A stretch of DNA of 64,000 nucleotides from Rhodovulum sp. ES.010 (GCF_900142935.1 NZ_FSRS01000001.1:444001-508000); one strand, 5' to 3'; counted from the stretch's first letter, positions 29,176-39,622 are shown. Notes: generated by a model from the letters alone, not told the origin. Made by a program: numbers and translations.

Positions 29176-29287
29176 TGAGGCCCCACGCCCCCCGGCAACC
29201 GTGGCGTCCCCCGGCGCCTCTTGCGACCGCGTGCCGGGGTCCGGCGCGGGGGCGGGGCCGGGTGCCGGCGATGGAGCGGGGGGCGTG

Positions 29288-30319
29288 ATGCGGCGATCCC
29301 GTCTTGCCGGGAAGCTGGCCGCGAGGGGCCGGCGCCGCCTCGATACCTGGAAGCTCGCTCGCGAGATGCGGGTGCTGTCCGGCCCGAACCATGTCACGCT
29401 GGCCGAGAACGAGGTCGCGCTGGTGATGCTGGGCCGGAACGTCGCCTATTACCTTCGGGACTTCTACGACTACCACATGGCGCTTGGCGTCCGGCATTTT
29501 CTTTACATCGATAACGGGTCCGAAGACGGGTCTGCCGAAATCGCGGCCGCGCTGCCCGACACCACGGTCGTGTCGACCGGGGCCGACTTCGCCACCCGGG
29601 AAAGCATGATGCGCCGGACCGCGATGCAGCGCTTTCTCAGCGGCGGCTGGCGGCTGGCCCTCGATTCCGACGAGATCCTCGACTACCCGGGCCGCGAGAC
29701 GCTCTCCCTTCCGGAGTTGGCGCGGCGCATGGACCGGGCGGGTTATACCGGGCTGGTGGGCCAGATGCTCGAATGCGTCTCCGACGCGCCGCTTTCCTCG
29801 GTGCAGGACGCGCCGTTCTCGGAGGTGCGCCGGACCCATACGCTGTGTAGCGTCGAAGACATCACCGCCGTGCCCTACCATTCTGACGCGATCCGTCTGG
29901 GCTACCACCTCAGGCAGAACAGGCTGACCTCGGACGCGGTCCAGGTGCTGTTCGGCGGGCTGCGGCGCACCCTCTTCGGCGAGGAGTGCTGCCTGACCAA
30001 ACACCCGTTCTTCAAGCCGTCAGCCGGGGTGGTTCCGATGGTGCATCCGCATGTCACCACCGGGCTGACCATCGCGCCGGCCAGCGTCCTGATCCGCCAC
30101 TACAAATTCGCCGGCGGCGTGCTGCAGCGGGAGCGGGACTATATCTCGAAGGGGGCGGTCGCGGGGGGCGAGGTTCTGCTGCGCGCGTCGCGGCTGGAGA
30201 CCGCGCCGGAGATGACGCTGACGGTGCCCGGGATGCTCGACGCCCCCGGTATCGAGGAGCTTTTCGAAAAGGATTTCCTGGCGATGACCGCGGCGGGCCG
30301 GCCGCTCTTTGCGGCATGA
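29288..30319 (+). CDS. glycosyltransferase family 2-like protein
   Basis: 343 residues. The N-terminal part has the GT2-like pattern found in Rhodobacterales 'glycosyl transferase family 2' proteins: NEVALVMLGRNVAYYLRDFYDYH, YIDNGSEDGSAE (nucleotide-binding DNGS) and a DSDE metal site (LALDSDEILD). No membrane helix. Probably transfers a sugar onto surface polysaccharide. It sits inside the pyrimidine locus, between the carbamoyl-amidohydrolase and dihydropyrimidinase genes, with 112-bp gaps on both sides, so it may be an inserted gene. The ATG was chosen over the upstream in-frame GTG codons. Confidence 0.8.
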   Translation: MRRSRLAGKLAARGRRRLDTWKLAREMRVLSGPNHVTLAENEVALVMLGRNVAYYLRDFYDYHMALGVRHFLYIDNGSEDGSAEIAAALPDTTVVSTGADFATRESMMRRTAMQRFLSGGWRLALDSDEILDYPGRETLSLPELARRMDRAGYTGLVGQMLECVSDAPLSSVQDAPFSEVRRTHTLCSVEDITAVPYHSDAIRLGYHLRQNRLTSDAVQVLFGGLRRTLFGEECCLTKHPFFKPSAGVVPMVHPHVTTGLTIAPASVLIRHYKFAGGVLQRERDYISKGAVAGGEVLLRASRLETAPEMTLTVPGMLDAPGIEELFEKDFLAMTAAGRPLFAA

Positions 30320-30379
30320 TGCCGGCCAACCGAGAAAGGAGCGTGGAAGGGAACACGTCAAAGCGGAGCGGAAAGAGAA

Positions 30380-30394
30380 TGCATCGGCGATGCA
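30380..30394. repeat. short hairpin before hydA
   Basis: TGCATC-GGC-GATGCA, a perfect 6-bp stem with a 3-base loop, about 40 bases before the hydA ATG. Could affect translation or be a weak operator; low weight. Confidence 0.25.
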
Positions 30395-30431
30395 GAATTG
30401 AAGCCCGAGAATGCGCAACAGGGAGCGAAGA

Positions 30432-31889
30432 ATGACCACTCTCATCAAGAACGGCACCATCGTCACCGCCGATTTGACCTACAAGGCCGATGTCCTGGTC
30501 GAGGGCGGCAAGATCATCGAGATCGGGCCGGACCTGAGCGGCGACGAAACCCTCGACGCCACCGGCTGTTACGTCATGCCCGGGGGCATCGACCCCCATA
30601 CGCATCTGGAGATGCCCTTCATGGGCACCTATTCCAGCGACGATTTCGAATCCGGCACCCGCGCCGCACTTTCGGGCGGGACCACGATGGTCGTCGATTT
30701 CGCGCTGCCCAACCCGGACGGGCAGGGGCTGCTCGATGCGCTGCAGATGTGGGACAACAAGTCCACCCGCGCCCATTGCGACTATTCCTATCACATGGCG
30801 ATCACCTGGTGGGGCGAGCAGGTCTTCGACGAGATGCAGACCGTCGTGCAGGACCGGGGCATCACCACCTTCAAACATTTCATGGCCTACAAGGGCGCGC
30901 TGATGGTGAACGACGACGAGATGTATGCCTCGTTCAAGCGCTGTTCCGAGCTTGGCGCGATCCCGCTGGTCCATGCCGAGAACGGCGACGTGGTGGCGGA
31001 ACTTCAGCGCAAGTTGTTGGAAGAGGGCAATAACGGCCCCGAGGCGCATGCCTATTCGCGGCCGCCGGAGGTCGAGGGCGAGGCGACCAACCGCGCGATC
31101 ATGATCGCCGACATGGCCGGCGTGCCGCTTTACGTCGTCCATGTCTCCTGCGAGGAGGCGCATGAGGCGATCCGGCGCGCACGGATGCTGGGCAAGCGGG
31201 TCTGGGGCGAGCCGCTGATCCAGCACCTGACGCTGGACGACAGCGAGTATGCGCACCCCGACTGGGACCATGCGGCCCGCCGGGTTATGTCGCCGCCCTT
31301 CCGCAACCAGCGCCACCAGGACAGCCTGTGGAACGGGTTGGCGAGCGGGTCGCTGTCGGTCGTCGCGACCGATCATTGCGCCTTCACCACCGAGCAGAAA
31401 CGCTATGGCGTCGGCGATTTCACCAAGATCCCGAACGGCACCGGCGGGCTGGAGGACCGTTTGCCGATGCTCTGGACCTATGGCGTGGGCACCGGGCGGT
31501 TGACGCCGAACGAGTTCGTGGCCGTTACATCAACGAACATCGCCAAGATCCTGAATTGCTATCCGAAAAAGGGCGCTGTGCTGGTGGGCGCCGATGCCGA
31601 CCTTGTGGTCTGGGACCCCGAAAAGGAAAAGACCATTACCGCGGCCAGCCAGCAATCTGCCATCGATTACAACGTGTTCGAGGGCAAGAAGGTCAAGGGT
31701 CTGCCGCGCTTCACGCTGACGCGCGGGCTTGTGGCGGTGAATGACGGCGCCTTCGTCGGGCAGGAGGGGCATGGCGCCTTCGTCAAGCGCGACCCCGACG
31801 GGCCGGTCAACAAGGCGCTGTCGTCGTGGAAGGAACTGACCGCCCCGCGCAAGGTGGAACGGTCGGGCATCCCGGCGAGCGGCGTGTGA
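30432..31889 (+). CDS. hydA: dihydropyrimidinase
   Basis: 485 residues of the cyclic amidohydrolase family. Metal-binding HTHLE (about residue 57-61), the carboxylated Lys in HFMAYKGAL (about 155), downstream His ligands (VHAENGD, VHVSCE) and the C-terminal DHCAF Asp are all present. Opens dihydrouracil/dihydrothymine to the N-carbamoyl acids, step two of the pathway. CAGGGAGCGAAG lies before the ATG at 30432; an in-frame ATG seven codons up is less likely. Followed by a strong hairpin before the transporter genes. Confidence 0.95.
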   Translation: MTTLIKNGTIVTADLTYKADVLVEGGKIIEIGPDLSGDETLDATGCYVMPGGIDPHTHLEMPFMGTYSSDDFESGTRAALSGGTTMVVDFALPNPDGQGLLDALQMWDNKSTRAHCDYSYHMAITWWGEQVFDEMQTVVQDRGITTFKHFMAYKGALMVNDDEMYASFKRCSELGAIPLVHAENGDVVAELQRKLLEEGNNGPEAHAYSRPPEVEGEATNRAIMIADMAGVPLYVVHVSCEEAHEAIRRARMLGKRVWGEPLIQHLTLDDSEYAHPDWDHAARRVMSPPFRNQRHQDSLWNGLASGSLSVVATDHCAFTTEQKRYGVGDFTKIPNGTGGLEDRLPMLWTYGVGTGRLTPNEFVAVTSTNIAKILNCYPKKGAVLVGADADLVVWDPEKEKTITAASQQSAIDYNVFEGKKVKGLPRFTLTRGLVAVNDGAFVGQEGHGAFVKRDPDGPVNKALSSWKELTAPRKVERSGIPASGV

Positions 31890-31901
31890 GGCAAGGACCA
31901 T

Positions 31902-31928
31902 CCCGGCGCCCGCGGGCAGGGCGCCGGG
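31902..31928 (+). terminator. hairpin between hydA and ABC importer genes
   Basis: CCCGGCGCCC / GGGCGCCGGG, a perfect 10-bp stem with a 7-base loop, 12 bases after the hydA stop and 16 bases before the next ATG. GC-rich, no T-run; may attenuate rather than stop transcription into the transporter genes. Confidence 0.5.
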
Positions 31929-31944
31929 TCACGAGGGGCAAGGC

Positions 31945-32727
31945 GTGAAACAACCGGTAATCAGGGCGGATCACCTCGATCTGGTGTTCCAGACGAATGA
32001 CGGTCCCGTGCATGCGTTGAGCGACGTGTCGCTCGACATCATGAAGGGGGAGTTCGTCAGTTTCATCGGGCCGTCGGGCTGCGGGAAGACGACGTTTCTG
32101 CGTTGCGTGGCGGCGTTGGAGCATCCCACCGGGGGCGGGCTCAGCGTCAACGGCATGACGCCGGACAACGCGCGGCAGGAGCGCAGCTACGGTTACGTGT
32201 TCCAGGCCGCGGGGCTGTATCCGTGGCGGACGATTGCGAAGAACATCAAGCTACCCCTTGAAATCATGGGATTTTCGAGGGCGGAACAGGACAAGCGGGT
32301 GGACCGGGTGCTGGAGCTTGTCGACCTCAAGGGCTTCGGCAAGAAATATCCCTGGCAGCTCTCGGGCGGCATGCAGCAGCGCGCCTCCATCGCCCGCGCG
32401 CTGGCCTTCGATGCCGATATTCTGCTTATGGATGAACCCTTTGGCGCGCTCGATGAAATCGTGCGCGACCACCTGAACGAGCAGCTTCTGGCGCTCTGGG
32501 CGCGGACGCAGAAGACCTGCCTGTTCGTCACCCACTCGATCCCCGAGGCGGTGTACCTGTCCACCAGGATCGTGGTGATGAGCCCGCGGCCGGGGCGGAT
32601 CGCGGACGTGATCGACAGCCCGCTGCCGAAGGAGCGCCCGCTCGATATCCGCGACACGCCGGAGTTCCTGGAGGTCGCGCACCGGGTCCGCGAAGGGTTG
32701 CGCGCAGGACATGCCTATGACGACTGA
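31945..32727 (+). CDS. ABC importer ATP-binding protein (nitrate/sulfonate/pyrimidine type)
   Basis: 260 residues. Walker A GPSGCGKTT, signature LSGGMQQR, Walker B ILLMDEP and the switch His in FVTHSI are intact. The family is that of TauB/SsuB/NrtD and the ThiZ/RibX-type pyrimidine-related importers. With the two permeases and the NMT1-like binding protein downstream it forms an importer, probably for pyrimidines or their degradation products; substrate is inferred from position. Confidence 0.92.
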   Translation: MKQPVIRADHLDLVFQTNDGPVHALSDVSLDIMKGEFVSFIGPSGCGKTTFLRCVAALEHPTGGGLSVNGMTPDNARQERSYGYVFQAAGLYPWRTIAKNIKLPLEIMGFSRAEQDKRVDRVLELVDLKGFGKKYPWQLSGGMQQRASIARALAFDADILLMDEPFGALDEIVRDHLNEQLLALWARTQKTCLFVTHSIPEAVYLSTRIVVMSPRPGRIADVIDSPLPKERPLDIRDTPEFLEVAHRVREGLRAGHAYDD

Positions 32728-32939
32728 GCCCATGACCCGCGATCGGAATTCCATCGGACTTCCATCGGACTTTCATCGGACTTTGCGTCTTGCGCGTGGC
32801 GCATGGGTCGGGAGGCCGCCCGCCGGTCTTCCGCGGCCCCGGCGGGGCGTGCGGCCGGCCGCCGGGGCGCTGGCGGGACGGTCGATCGCGTCGGCACGCG
32901 CGGGCGGCCGGGCGCTCGGTTCATGGCGGGGGCGCCGCG
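32728..32939. other. 212-bp gap in the ABC operon with 11-bp tandem repeats
   Basis: An unusual gap between the ATPase and first permease genes. It includes three tandem 11-base units. A frame of 78 codons (32711-32947) crosses it but is Arg/Ala/Gly-rich and looks like noncoding GC-rich sequence. Confidence 0.45.
32750..32782. repeat. three tandem 11-bp repeats
   Basis: TCCATCGGACT, TCCATCGGACT and TTCATCGGACT follow one another without spacing; the third differs at one base. Eleven-base spacing equals one helical turn, so the units could be a protein-binding array, or simply slippage. Confidence 0.7.
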
Positions 32940-33815
32940 ATGCGTAGCGTTCTGCCCATCCTCACGGTCGTCATGGCCATCGTCGCGCTGTGGTACGCCG
33001 CGGCGGTGCTGATGAACAGCCGCTGGACGCTGGACCAGGCGGAACGGGCGGGGCAGGAACTGACGGTCGGCCAGATCGTGGCCGACACCCTGGCCCAGGA
33101 GCGGCCCAAGCTGCCCGCCCCCCACCAGGTGGGCGCGGAGCTGTGGAAGACGACCGGCGCGATGGCGCTGGACGGCCGGCCGTTCTCCAAGCGCAGCCTG
33201 ATCTTCCATGGCTGGATCACGTTGTCGGCCACGCTGCTGGGCTTTGCCATCGGCACCGGGCTGGGCATCCTGCTGGCCATCGGCATCGTCCACAACCGGG
33301 CGATGGACATGAGCGTGATGCCCTGGGCGATTGCCAGCCAGACCATCCCGATCCTCGCCATCGCGCCGATGATCATCGTGGTCCTGAACTCCGTCGGCGT
33401 GACCGGGCTGATCCCCAAGGCGATCATTTCGGCCTACCTGTCGTTCTTCCCGGTCGTGGTGGGCATGGTGGCGGGCTTGCGCAGCCCCGACCGGATGCAG
33501 CTCGACCTGCTGGCGACCTACTCGGCCAGCCCCGCGCAGGTGTTCTGGAAGCTGCGCTGGCCCGCGGCGATGCCCTACCTGTTCACCTCGCTCAAGGTCG
33601 GCATCGCCGCCAGCCTCGTCGGCGCCATCGTCGGCGAGTTGCCCACCGGCGCGGTGCGGGGCCTTGGCGCGCGGCTGCTGGCGGGCAGCTATTACGGCCA
33701 GACCGTGCAGATCTGGAGCGCGCTGTTCGCCGCGGCGATCCTGGCCGCGGCGCTGGTGGGCCTGATCGGGCTGATCCAGCGGATCACGCTGGCGCGGATG
33801 GGGCTGGCGCGATGA
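32940..33815 (+). CDS. ABC importer permease 1
   Basis: 291 residues. N-terminal membrane helix plus a five- to six-helix core of the SsuC/NrtB permease family; the EAA-type cytoplasmic loop is in LLATYSASPAQVFWKLRWPA (about residue 190). It carries a long periplasmic insert (about 25-90) between the first two helices. The start was set at the ATG at 32940 (GRRDA shadow upstream); a longer frame from 32790 is Arg/Gly-rich and unlike a protein. Overlaps the second permease by four bases. Confidence 0.9.
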   Translation: MRSVLPILTVVMAIVALWYAAAVLMNSRWTLDQAERAGQELTVGQIVADTLAQERPKLPAPHQVGAELWKTTGAMALDGRPFSKRSLIFHGWITLSATLLGFAIGTGLGILLAIGIVHNRAMDMSVMPWAIASQTIPILAIAPMIIVVLNSVGVTGLIPKAIISAYLSFFPVVVGMVAGLRSPDRMQLDLLATYSASPAQVFWKLRWPAAMPYLFTSLKVGIAASLVGAIVGELPTGAVRGLGARLLAGSYYGQTVQIWSALFAAAILAAALVGLIGLIQRITLARMGLAR

Positions 33816-34660
33816 GCTGGCTCGTCTTCGCGGCACTGTTCTGGGCGGGGGCGCTTGCGCTGAACGTGGCGCTGTCGAACTCGCCCTGGCGCCGGAGTTG
33901 GCCGGTGCGGCTGGCCGTGCCCGCGATCTTCGGCATCACCGTGCTGGTGGTCTGGGAAGGGCTGGTGCGGGGGCTGGGCGTGCCCGGCGTGATCCTGCCG
34001 CCGCCAAGCGCGATCGGCGCACGCATCGCCACGAGCACCGACATCCTGTGGACCGATTTCGTGCAGACCTTCGTCAAGGGCGCGCTGTCGGGCTATGCGA
34101 TGGGCTGCAGCGCGGCGATCCTGACGGCGATCCTGATCGACCGGTCGCCCTTCCTGCAGCGCGGCCTGCTGCCGGTGGGCAATTTCGTCGCCGCCCTGCC
34201 GATCATCGGCACCGCGCCGATCCTGGTGATGTGGTTCGGTTTCGACTGGCAGTCGAAGGCCGCGGTGGTCGTCGCGATGGTGTTCTTCCCCGTGCTGGTG
34301 AACACCGTCGAGGGGCTGGCCGCCGCAAGCGCGATGCAGAAGGACCAGATGAAGACCTGGTCGGCGAGCTACGGCCAGACGCTGATGAAGCTGCGCCTTC
34401 CGGCGGCGATGCCGTTCATCTTCAACGGCCTCAAGATCGCGACCACGCTGGCGCTGATCGGGGCCATCGTCGCCGAATTTTTCGGCAGTCCGATCAAGGG
34501 AATGGGATTCCGCATCTCGACCGAGGTGGGGCGCCTGGCGCTCGACATGGTCTGGGCGGAAATTGCCGTGGCGGCGCTGGCCGGCTCGGCATTCTACGGC
34601 CTCGTGGCGATGGCCGAGCGGGCGGTGACCTTCTGGCACCCCTCGCAGCGGGGCGGATAA
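33812..34660 (+). CDS. ABC importer permease 2
   Basis: 282 residues, second permease of the same importer, started by ATGA overlap with permease 1. Membrane helices and the EAA-loop (WSASYGQTLMKLRLPAAMPF, about residue 190) are typical of the family. The two permeases would form a heterodimer with the ATPase encoded upstream. Confidence 0.92.
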   Translation: MSWLVFAALFWAGALALNVALSNSPWRRSWPVRLAVPAIFGITVLVVWEGLVRGLGVPGVILPPPSAIGARIATSTDILWTDFVQTFVKGALSGYAMGCSAAILTAILIDRSPFLQRGLLPVGNFVAALPIIGTAPILVMWFGFDWQSKAAVVVAMVFFPVLVNTVEGLAAASAMQKDQMKTWSASYGQTLMKLRLPAAMPFIFNGLKIATTLALIGAIVAEFFGSPIKGMGFRISTEVGRLALDMVWAEIAVAALAGSAFYGLVAMAERAVTFWHPSQRGG

Positions 34661-34681
34661 CAAGTGAAAACGGAGGTGAAG

Positions 34682-35668
34682 ATGAAACTGAAACTGACCC
34701 TGGCCGCGAGCGCGCTGGCGCTGGCCGCGGGCGCGGCGCAGGCGGCCGACGAACTGACCCTGCAACTGAAATGGGTGACCCAGGCCCAGTTCGCGGGCTA
34801 CTATGTGGCGCTCGACAAGGGCTTCTACGCCGACGAGGACCTGGACGTCACGATCCGGCCGGGCGGGCCGGACATCGCGCCGACCCAGGTGATCGCGGGC
34901 GGCGGCGCCGACGTGACGGTGGAATGGATGCCCGCCGCGCTGGCGGCCCGCGAAAAGGGCCTGCCGCTGGTCAACATCGCCCAGCCGTTCAAGGCGTCGG
35001 GGATGATGCTGACCTGCCTGAAGGAGACCGGCATCGAGAGCCCGGACGACTTCCCCGGCAAGACGCTGGGCGTCTGGTTCTTCGGCAACGAGTACCCGTT
35101 CCTGAGCTGGATGAGCCAGCTCGGCATCCCGACCGACGGGTCGGACGGGGGCGTGACCGTGCTGAAACAGGGCTTCAACGTCGACCCGCTGTTGCAGAAA
35201 CAGGCCGACTGCATCTCGACCATGACCTATAACGAATACTGGCAGGTGATCGATGCCGGGATCGCGCCCGACGAGCTGGTGACCTTCAAGTACGAGGACC
35301 GGGGCGTGGCGACGCTGGAGGACGGGCTTTACGTGCTGGAAGAGAAGCTCGACGACCCGGAGGAGGTCGACAAGCTGGCGCGGTTCGTCCGGGCCTCGAT
35401 GAAGGGCTGGAAATGGGCCGAGGAGAACCCCGACGCGGCGGCGATGATCGTGCTCGACAACGACGAGACCGGGGCGCAGACCGAAAAGCACCAGAAGCGG
35501 ATGATGGGCGAGGTGGCCAAGCTGACCGCGGGATCGAACGGGGCGCTGGACCCGGCCGATTACGACCGCACGGTGGCCTCGCTCTTGTCCGGCGGGTCGG
35601 ACCCGGTGATCACCCGCGAACCCGAGGGCGCCTGGACCCACGCGATCACCGACGCGGCGCTGGACTAG
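34682..35668 (+). CDS. NMT1/THI5-like ABC substrate-binding protein
   Basis: 328 residues with a signal peptide (MKLKLTLAASALALAAGAAQ, cleavage at QAA-D). The mature part starts ELTLQLKWVTQAQFAGYYVA, the classic start of NMT1/THI5-like pyrimidine precursor or riboflavin/pyrimidine-type binding proteins. GGAGGTGAAG before the ATG at 34682 decides the start over a GTG six codons upstream. It is the last gene of the importer operon and supports a pyrimidine-like or aromatic N-heterocycle substrate. Confidence 0.92.
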   Translation: MKLKLTLAASALALAAGAAQAADELTLQLKWVTQAQFAGYYVALDKGFYADEDLDVTIRPGGPDIAPTQVIAGGGADVTVEWMPAALAAREKGLPLVNIAQPFKASGMMLTCLKETGIESPDDFPGKTLGVWFFGNEYPFLSWMSQLGIPTDGSDGGVTVLKQGFNVDPLLQKQADCISTMTYNEYWQVIDAGIAPDELVTFKYEDRGVATLEDGLYVLEEKLDDPEEVDKLARFVRASMKGWKWAEENPDAAAMIVLDNDETGAQTEKHQKRMMGEVAKLTAGSNGALDPADYDRTVASLLSGGSDPVITREPEGAWTHAITDAALD

Positions 35669-35729
35669 GGGCGCGGCGCCCGGCGCCGCAGGCCGAAGCA
35701 GGAATGGGGCATCCGGTCCGGGGCGCGGC

Positions 35730-35743
35730 TTGATCACGATCAA
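35730..35743. promoter_or_regulatory. perfect FNR/FnrL box
   Basis: TTGATCACGATCAA equals the FNR consensus TTGAT-N4-ATCAA exactly. It is centred about 78 bases before the ATG of the small lipoprotein gene, leaving room for a class II promoter and a short leader. Oxygen-linked control of that gene by FnrL is the direct inference. Confidence 0.75.
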
Positions 35744-35755
35744 TGCCGCCCCCAA

Positions 35756-35773
35756 CTGAACCGGATAGTTCAG
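35756..35773. promoter_or_regulatory. inverted repeat just after the FNR box
   Basis: CTGAAC and GTTCAG are perfect 6-bp arms with a 6-base spacer, 12 bases after the FNR box. It may be part of the promoter (overlapping the -10 region) or a second operator. Confidence 0.35.
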
Positions 35774-35814
35774 ATGGCCGGGCGCCGATGCCCGGAGGGA
35801 GTAGGGAGACTGCG

Positions 35815-35967
35815 ATGACACGGATGACGGGATGGGCCCGGCTGGCGGCCGGGATCGCGCTTGCGGGCTTGCTGGCGGGCTGCGTTTCCGAGCTGGTGGA
35901 GGAATGCGAGCCGGGCGTGGGCGAGATGAGCGAGATGGCGACGATCTGTGCGCCGCCGCCGTCCTGA
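35815..35967 (+). CDS. 50-residue lipoprotein behind an FNR box
   Basis: MTRMTGWARL then a hydrophobic segment and a lipobox LLAGC with Cys at residue 23. The mature part is only 28 residues, acidic, with two more cysteines (residues 31 and 45) and a PPPS end. GGGAG stands eight bases before the ATG. Signal peptidase II should cut before C23 and leave a tiny lipidated peptide in the inner or outer membrane. Function unknown. Its promoter carries a perfect FNR box. It is too short for most gene callers, but the lipobox, ribosome site and regulatory box together make it convincing. Confidence 0.75.
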   Translation: MTRMTGWARLAAGIALAGLLAGCVSELVEECEPGVGEMSEMATICAPPPS

Positions 35968-36012
35968 TCGCGCCGCCCCGTGCGGGGCGTTCGGCCAGGG
36001 CTGAAAACACGG

Positions 36013-36037
36013 CGGGCCGGGAGACGATCCCGGCCCG
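36013..36037 (-). terminator. terminator of acs
   Basis: CGGGCCGGGA / TCCCGGCCCG, a perfect 10-bp stem with loop GACGA, 31 bases beyond the acs stop. On the minus strand it is followed after three bases by GTGTTTT, a short T-rich tail. Confidence 0.6.
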
Positions 36038-36067
36038 TCCGTTCCCGCGGCTTGGCGGGCGCCCGCG

Positions 36068-38017
<1,950 letters not shown>

Positions 38018-38049
38018 GTGTGCTCCTCCCGTGGAATGCGTCAACATGT

Positions 38050-38077
38050 AAAAAGGCCCCGCCGGTGGGGCGGGGCC
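38050..38077 (-). terminator. intrinsic terminator between livF and acs
   Basis: On the minus strand GGCCCCGCC / GGCGGGGCC (38055-38077, 9-bp stem, 5-base loop) is followed at once by TTTTT (38050-38054). It ends the transporter transcript, or thins it before acs, whose ATG is only about 32 bases beyond the T-run. Confidence 0.8.
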
Positions 38078-38085
38078 GTCGGCGG

Positions 38086-38841
38086 TCAGATGGCGAGATA
38101 TTCCGAGCGAAGCGCCTCGTTCTGCAAGACCTCGGCCGCGGACCCGTCATAGACGATCTGGCCGGTATCCAGGATCACCGCCCGGTCGGCGAGTTCGAGC
38201 GCGCGGATCGCGTTCTGTTCCACGATCACCGTGGTGATGCCCTGTTCCTTGATGTGGATCAGCGTCTTCTCGATCTCGTCCACGATCACCGGGGCGAGCC
38301 CCTCGTAGGGTTCGTCGAGCAGGAGCACCTTGATGTCGCGGGCCAGCGCCCGGGCGATGGACAGCATCTGCTGTTCGCCGCCCGACAGCGTCACGCCCTC
38401 CTGCTTGCGGCGTTCGCCGAGGCGGGGGAACAGGTCGTAGAGCCGGTCGAGCGTCCAGCCGACGGGCGGCGCGATCTGGGCGAGCTGCAGGTTTTCCTCG
38501 ACCGTCAGGCCGGGGATGATGCGCCGGTCCTCGGGCACCAGCCCGATGCCGACGGAACTGGCCTCGTGCGAGGCCATCCGGTGCAGCGGCTGGTGGTCGA
38601 GCCAGATCTCGCCATAGGTGACCTGCGGGCTGTCGAGCCGGGCGATGGCCCTGAGCGTCGAGGTCTTGCCCGCGCCGTTGCGGCCGAGCAGCGCGAGGAT
38701 CTCGCCCTCGTGGACGTTGAAGTTCACGCCCTGCACGATGTAGCTCTCGCCGTAATAGGCGTGCACGTCGTAGACCGACAGGAAGGCCGGCGCGGTGGCC
38801 GCCTGGTTGGCGTGCTTGTTGAAGTCGGGTTTGACGTTCAT
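38086..38841 (-). CDS. livF: Liv-type ABC transporter ATP-binding protein
   Basis: 251 residues. Walker [10 protein letters not shown], signature LSGGEQQM and Walker B VLLLDEP. LivF-type, the second ATPase of branched-chain amino acid/amide importers; the first 25 residues ([17 protein letters not shown]) are longer than usual. Twelve bases from livG. Last gene of the five-gene importer unit, which is transcribed towards acs. Confidence 0.92.
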   Translation of the reverse strand: MNVKPDFNKHANQAATAPAFLSVYDVHAYYGESYIVQGVNFNVHEGEILALLGRNGAGKTSTLRAIARLDSPQVTYGEIWLDHQPLHRMASHEASSVGIGLVPEDRRIIPGLTVEENLQLAQIAPPVGWTLDRLYDLFPRLGERRKQEGVTLSGGEQQMLSIARALARDIKVLLLDEPYEGLAPVIVDEIEKTLIHIKEQGITTVIVEQNAIRALELADRAVILDTGQIVYDGSAAEVLQNEALRSEYLAI

Positions 38842-38853
38842 GGCGTCCCCTCC

Positions 38854-39609
38854 CTAGTTGGCCTGGCCGAGATAGGCTTCCTGCACCTTCGGGTGGCCCT
38901 TGATGTTCTCGGGCACATCTTCGACCAGAGGCGTCCCCTGGGCAAGCACCGTGATGCGGTCGGCGAGGCTGAACACGACATGCATGTCGTGTTCGATGAT
39001 CGCCATGGTGATGTCGCGGCTTTCGTTGATCTGGCGCAGCAGGTCGATGGTGTTGTTGGTGTCGGCCCGCGCCATGCCGGCGGTGGGTTCGTCCAGCAGC
39101 AGCAGTTTCGGCTCCTGCACCAGGCACATCGCCATTTCCAGCCGCCGCTTGTCGCCGCGCGAGAGGCTGGCGGCGTGCATCTCCGCCTTCTCGGCCATGT
39201 TGACGTCGTCGAGCATGTGCATCGCCCGGTCGACGATGTCGCGTTCCTGGCCGACGGTCTCGAAGGCGTGCATGCGGAACGCCCCGTCGCGCTTGGCGAA
39301 ACACGGGATCAGGACGTTCTCCAGCACCGTCAGGTCGCCGAAGATCTCGGGGGTCTGGAACACCCGCGAAATGCCCATCTGGTTGATCTCGTGCGGCTTG
39401 CGGCCGAGCACGCTTTGCCCGTCGAACATGACCGAGCCGGTGTCGGGGATCAGCTTGCCGACGAGGCAGTTGAGCAGCGTCGACTTGCCCGCCCCGTTCG
39501 GCCCGATGATCGCGTGCACTGAGTTCTCCTTGACCGAGAGGTTCACGTCCCCCAGCGCCTGCAACCCGCCGAAGCGCTTGTTGACGCCTTTGACTTCGAG
39601 AATTCCCAT
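38854..39609 (-). CDS. livG: Liv-type ABC transporter ATP-binding protein
   Basis: 251 residues. Walker A GPNGAGKST, Walker B LLLLDEP with TAGM, and an unusual signature LSRGDKRRLEMA (the usual LSxGxQ replaced), as found in this Liv subfamily. Pairs with LivF to power the LivH/LivM channel. Gene spacing (12-13 bases on each side) shows one operon. Confidence 0.92.
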   Translation of the reverse strand: MGILEVKGVNKRFGGLQALGDVNLSVKENSVHAIIGPNGAGKSTLLNCLVGKLIPDTGSVMFDGQSVLGRKPHEINQMGISRVFQTPEIFGDLTVLENVLIPCFAKRDGAFRMHAFETVGQERDIVDRAMHMLDDVNMAEKAEMHAASLSRGDKRRLEMAMCLVQEPKLLLLDEPTAGMARADTNNTIDLLRQINESRDITMAIIEHDMHVVFSLADRITVLAQGTPLVEDVPENIKGHPKVQEAYLGQAN

Positions 39610-39622
39610 CTGTCAGACCTCC

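Noticed and set aside
32750..32782. CRISPR-like reading of the three 11-bp tandem repeats
   Set aside because: No spacers between units and units too short.
32711..32947. 78-codon frame between ABC ATPase and permease
   Set aside because: Arg/Ala/Gly-rich after the tandem repeats, no ribosome site, no similarity.
33692..36010. 772-codon minus-strand open frame over the ABC permeases and binding protein
   Set aside because: Antisense to four clear genes, His/Arg/Asp-rich with no domain.
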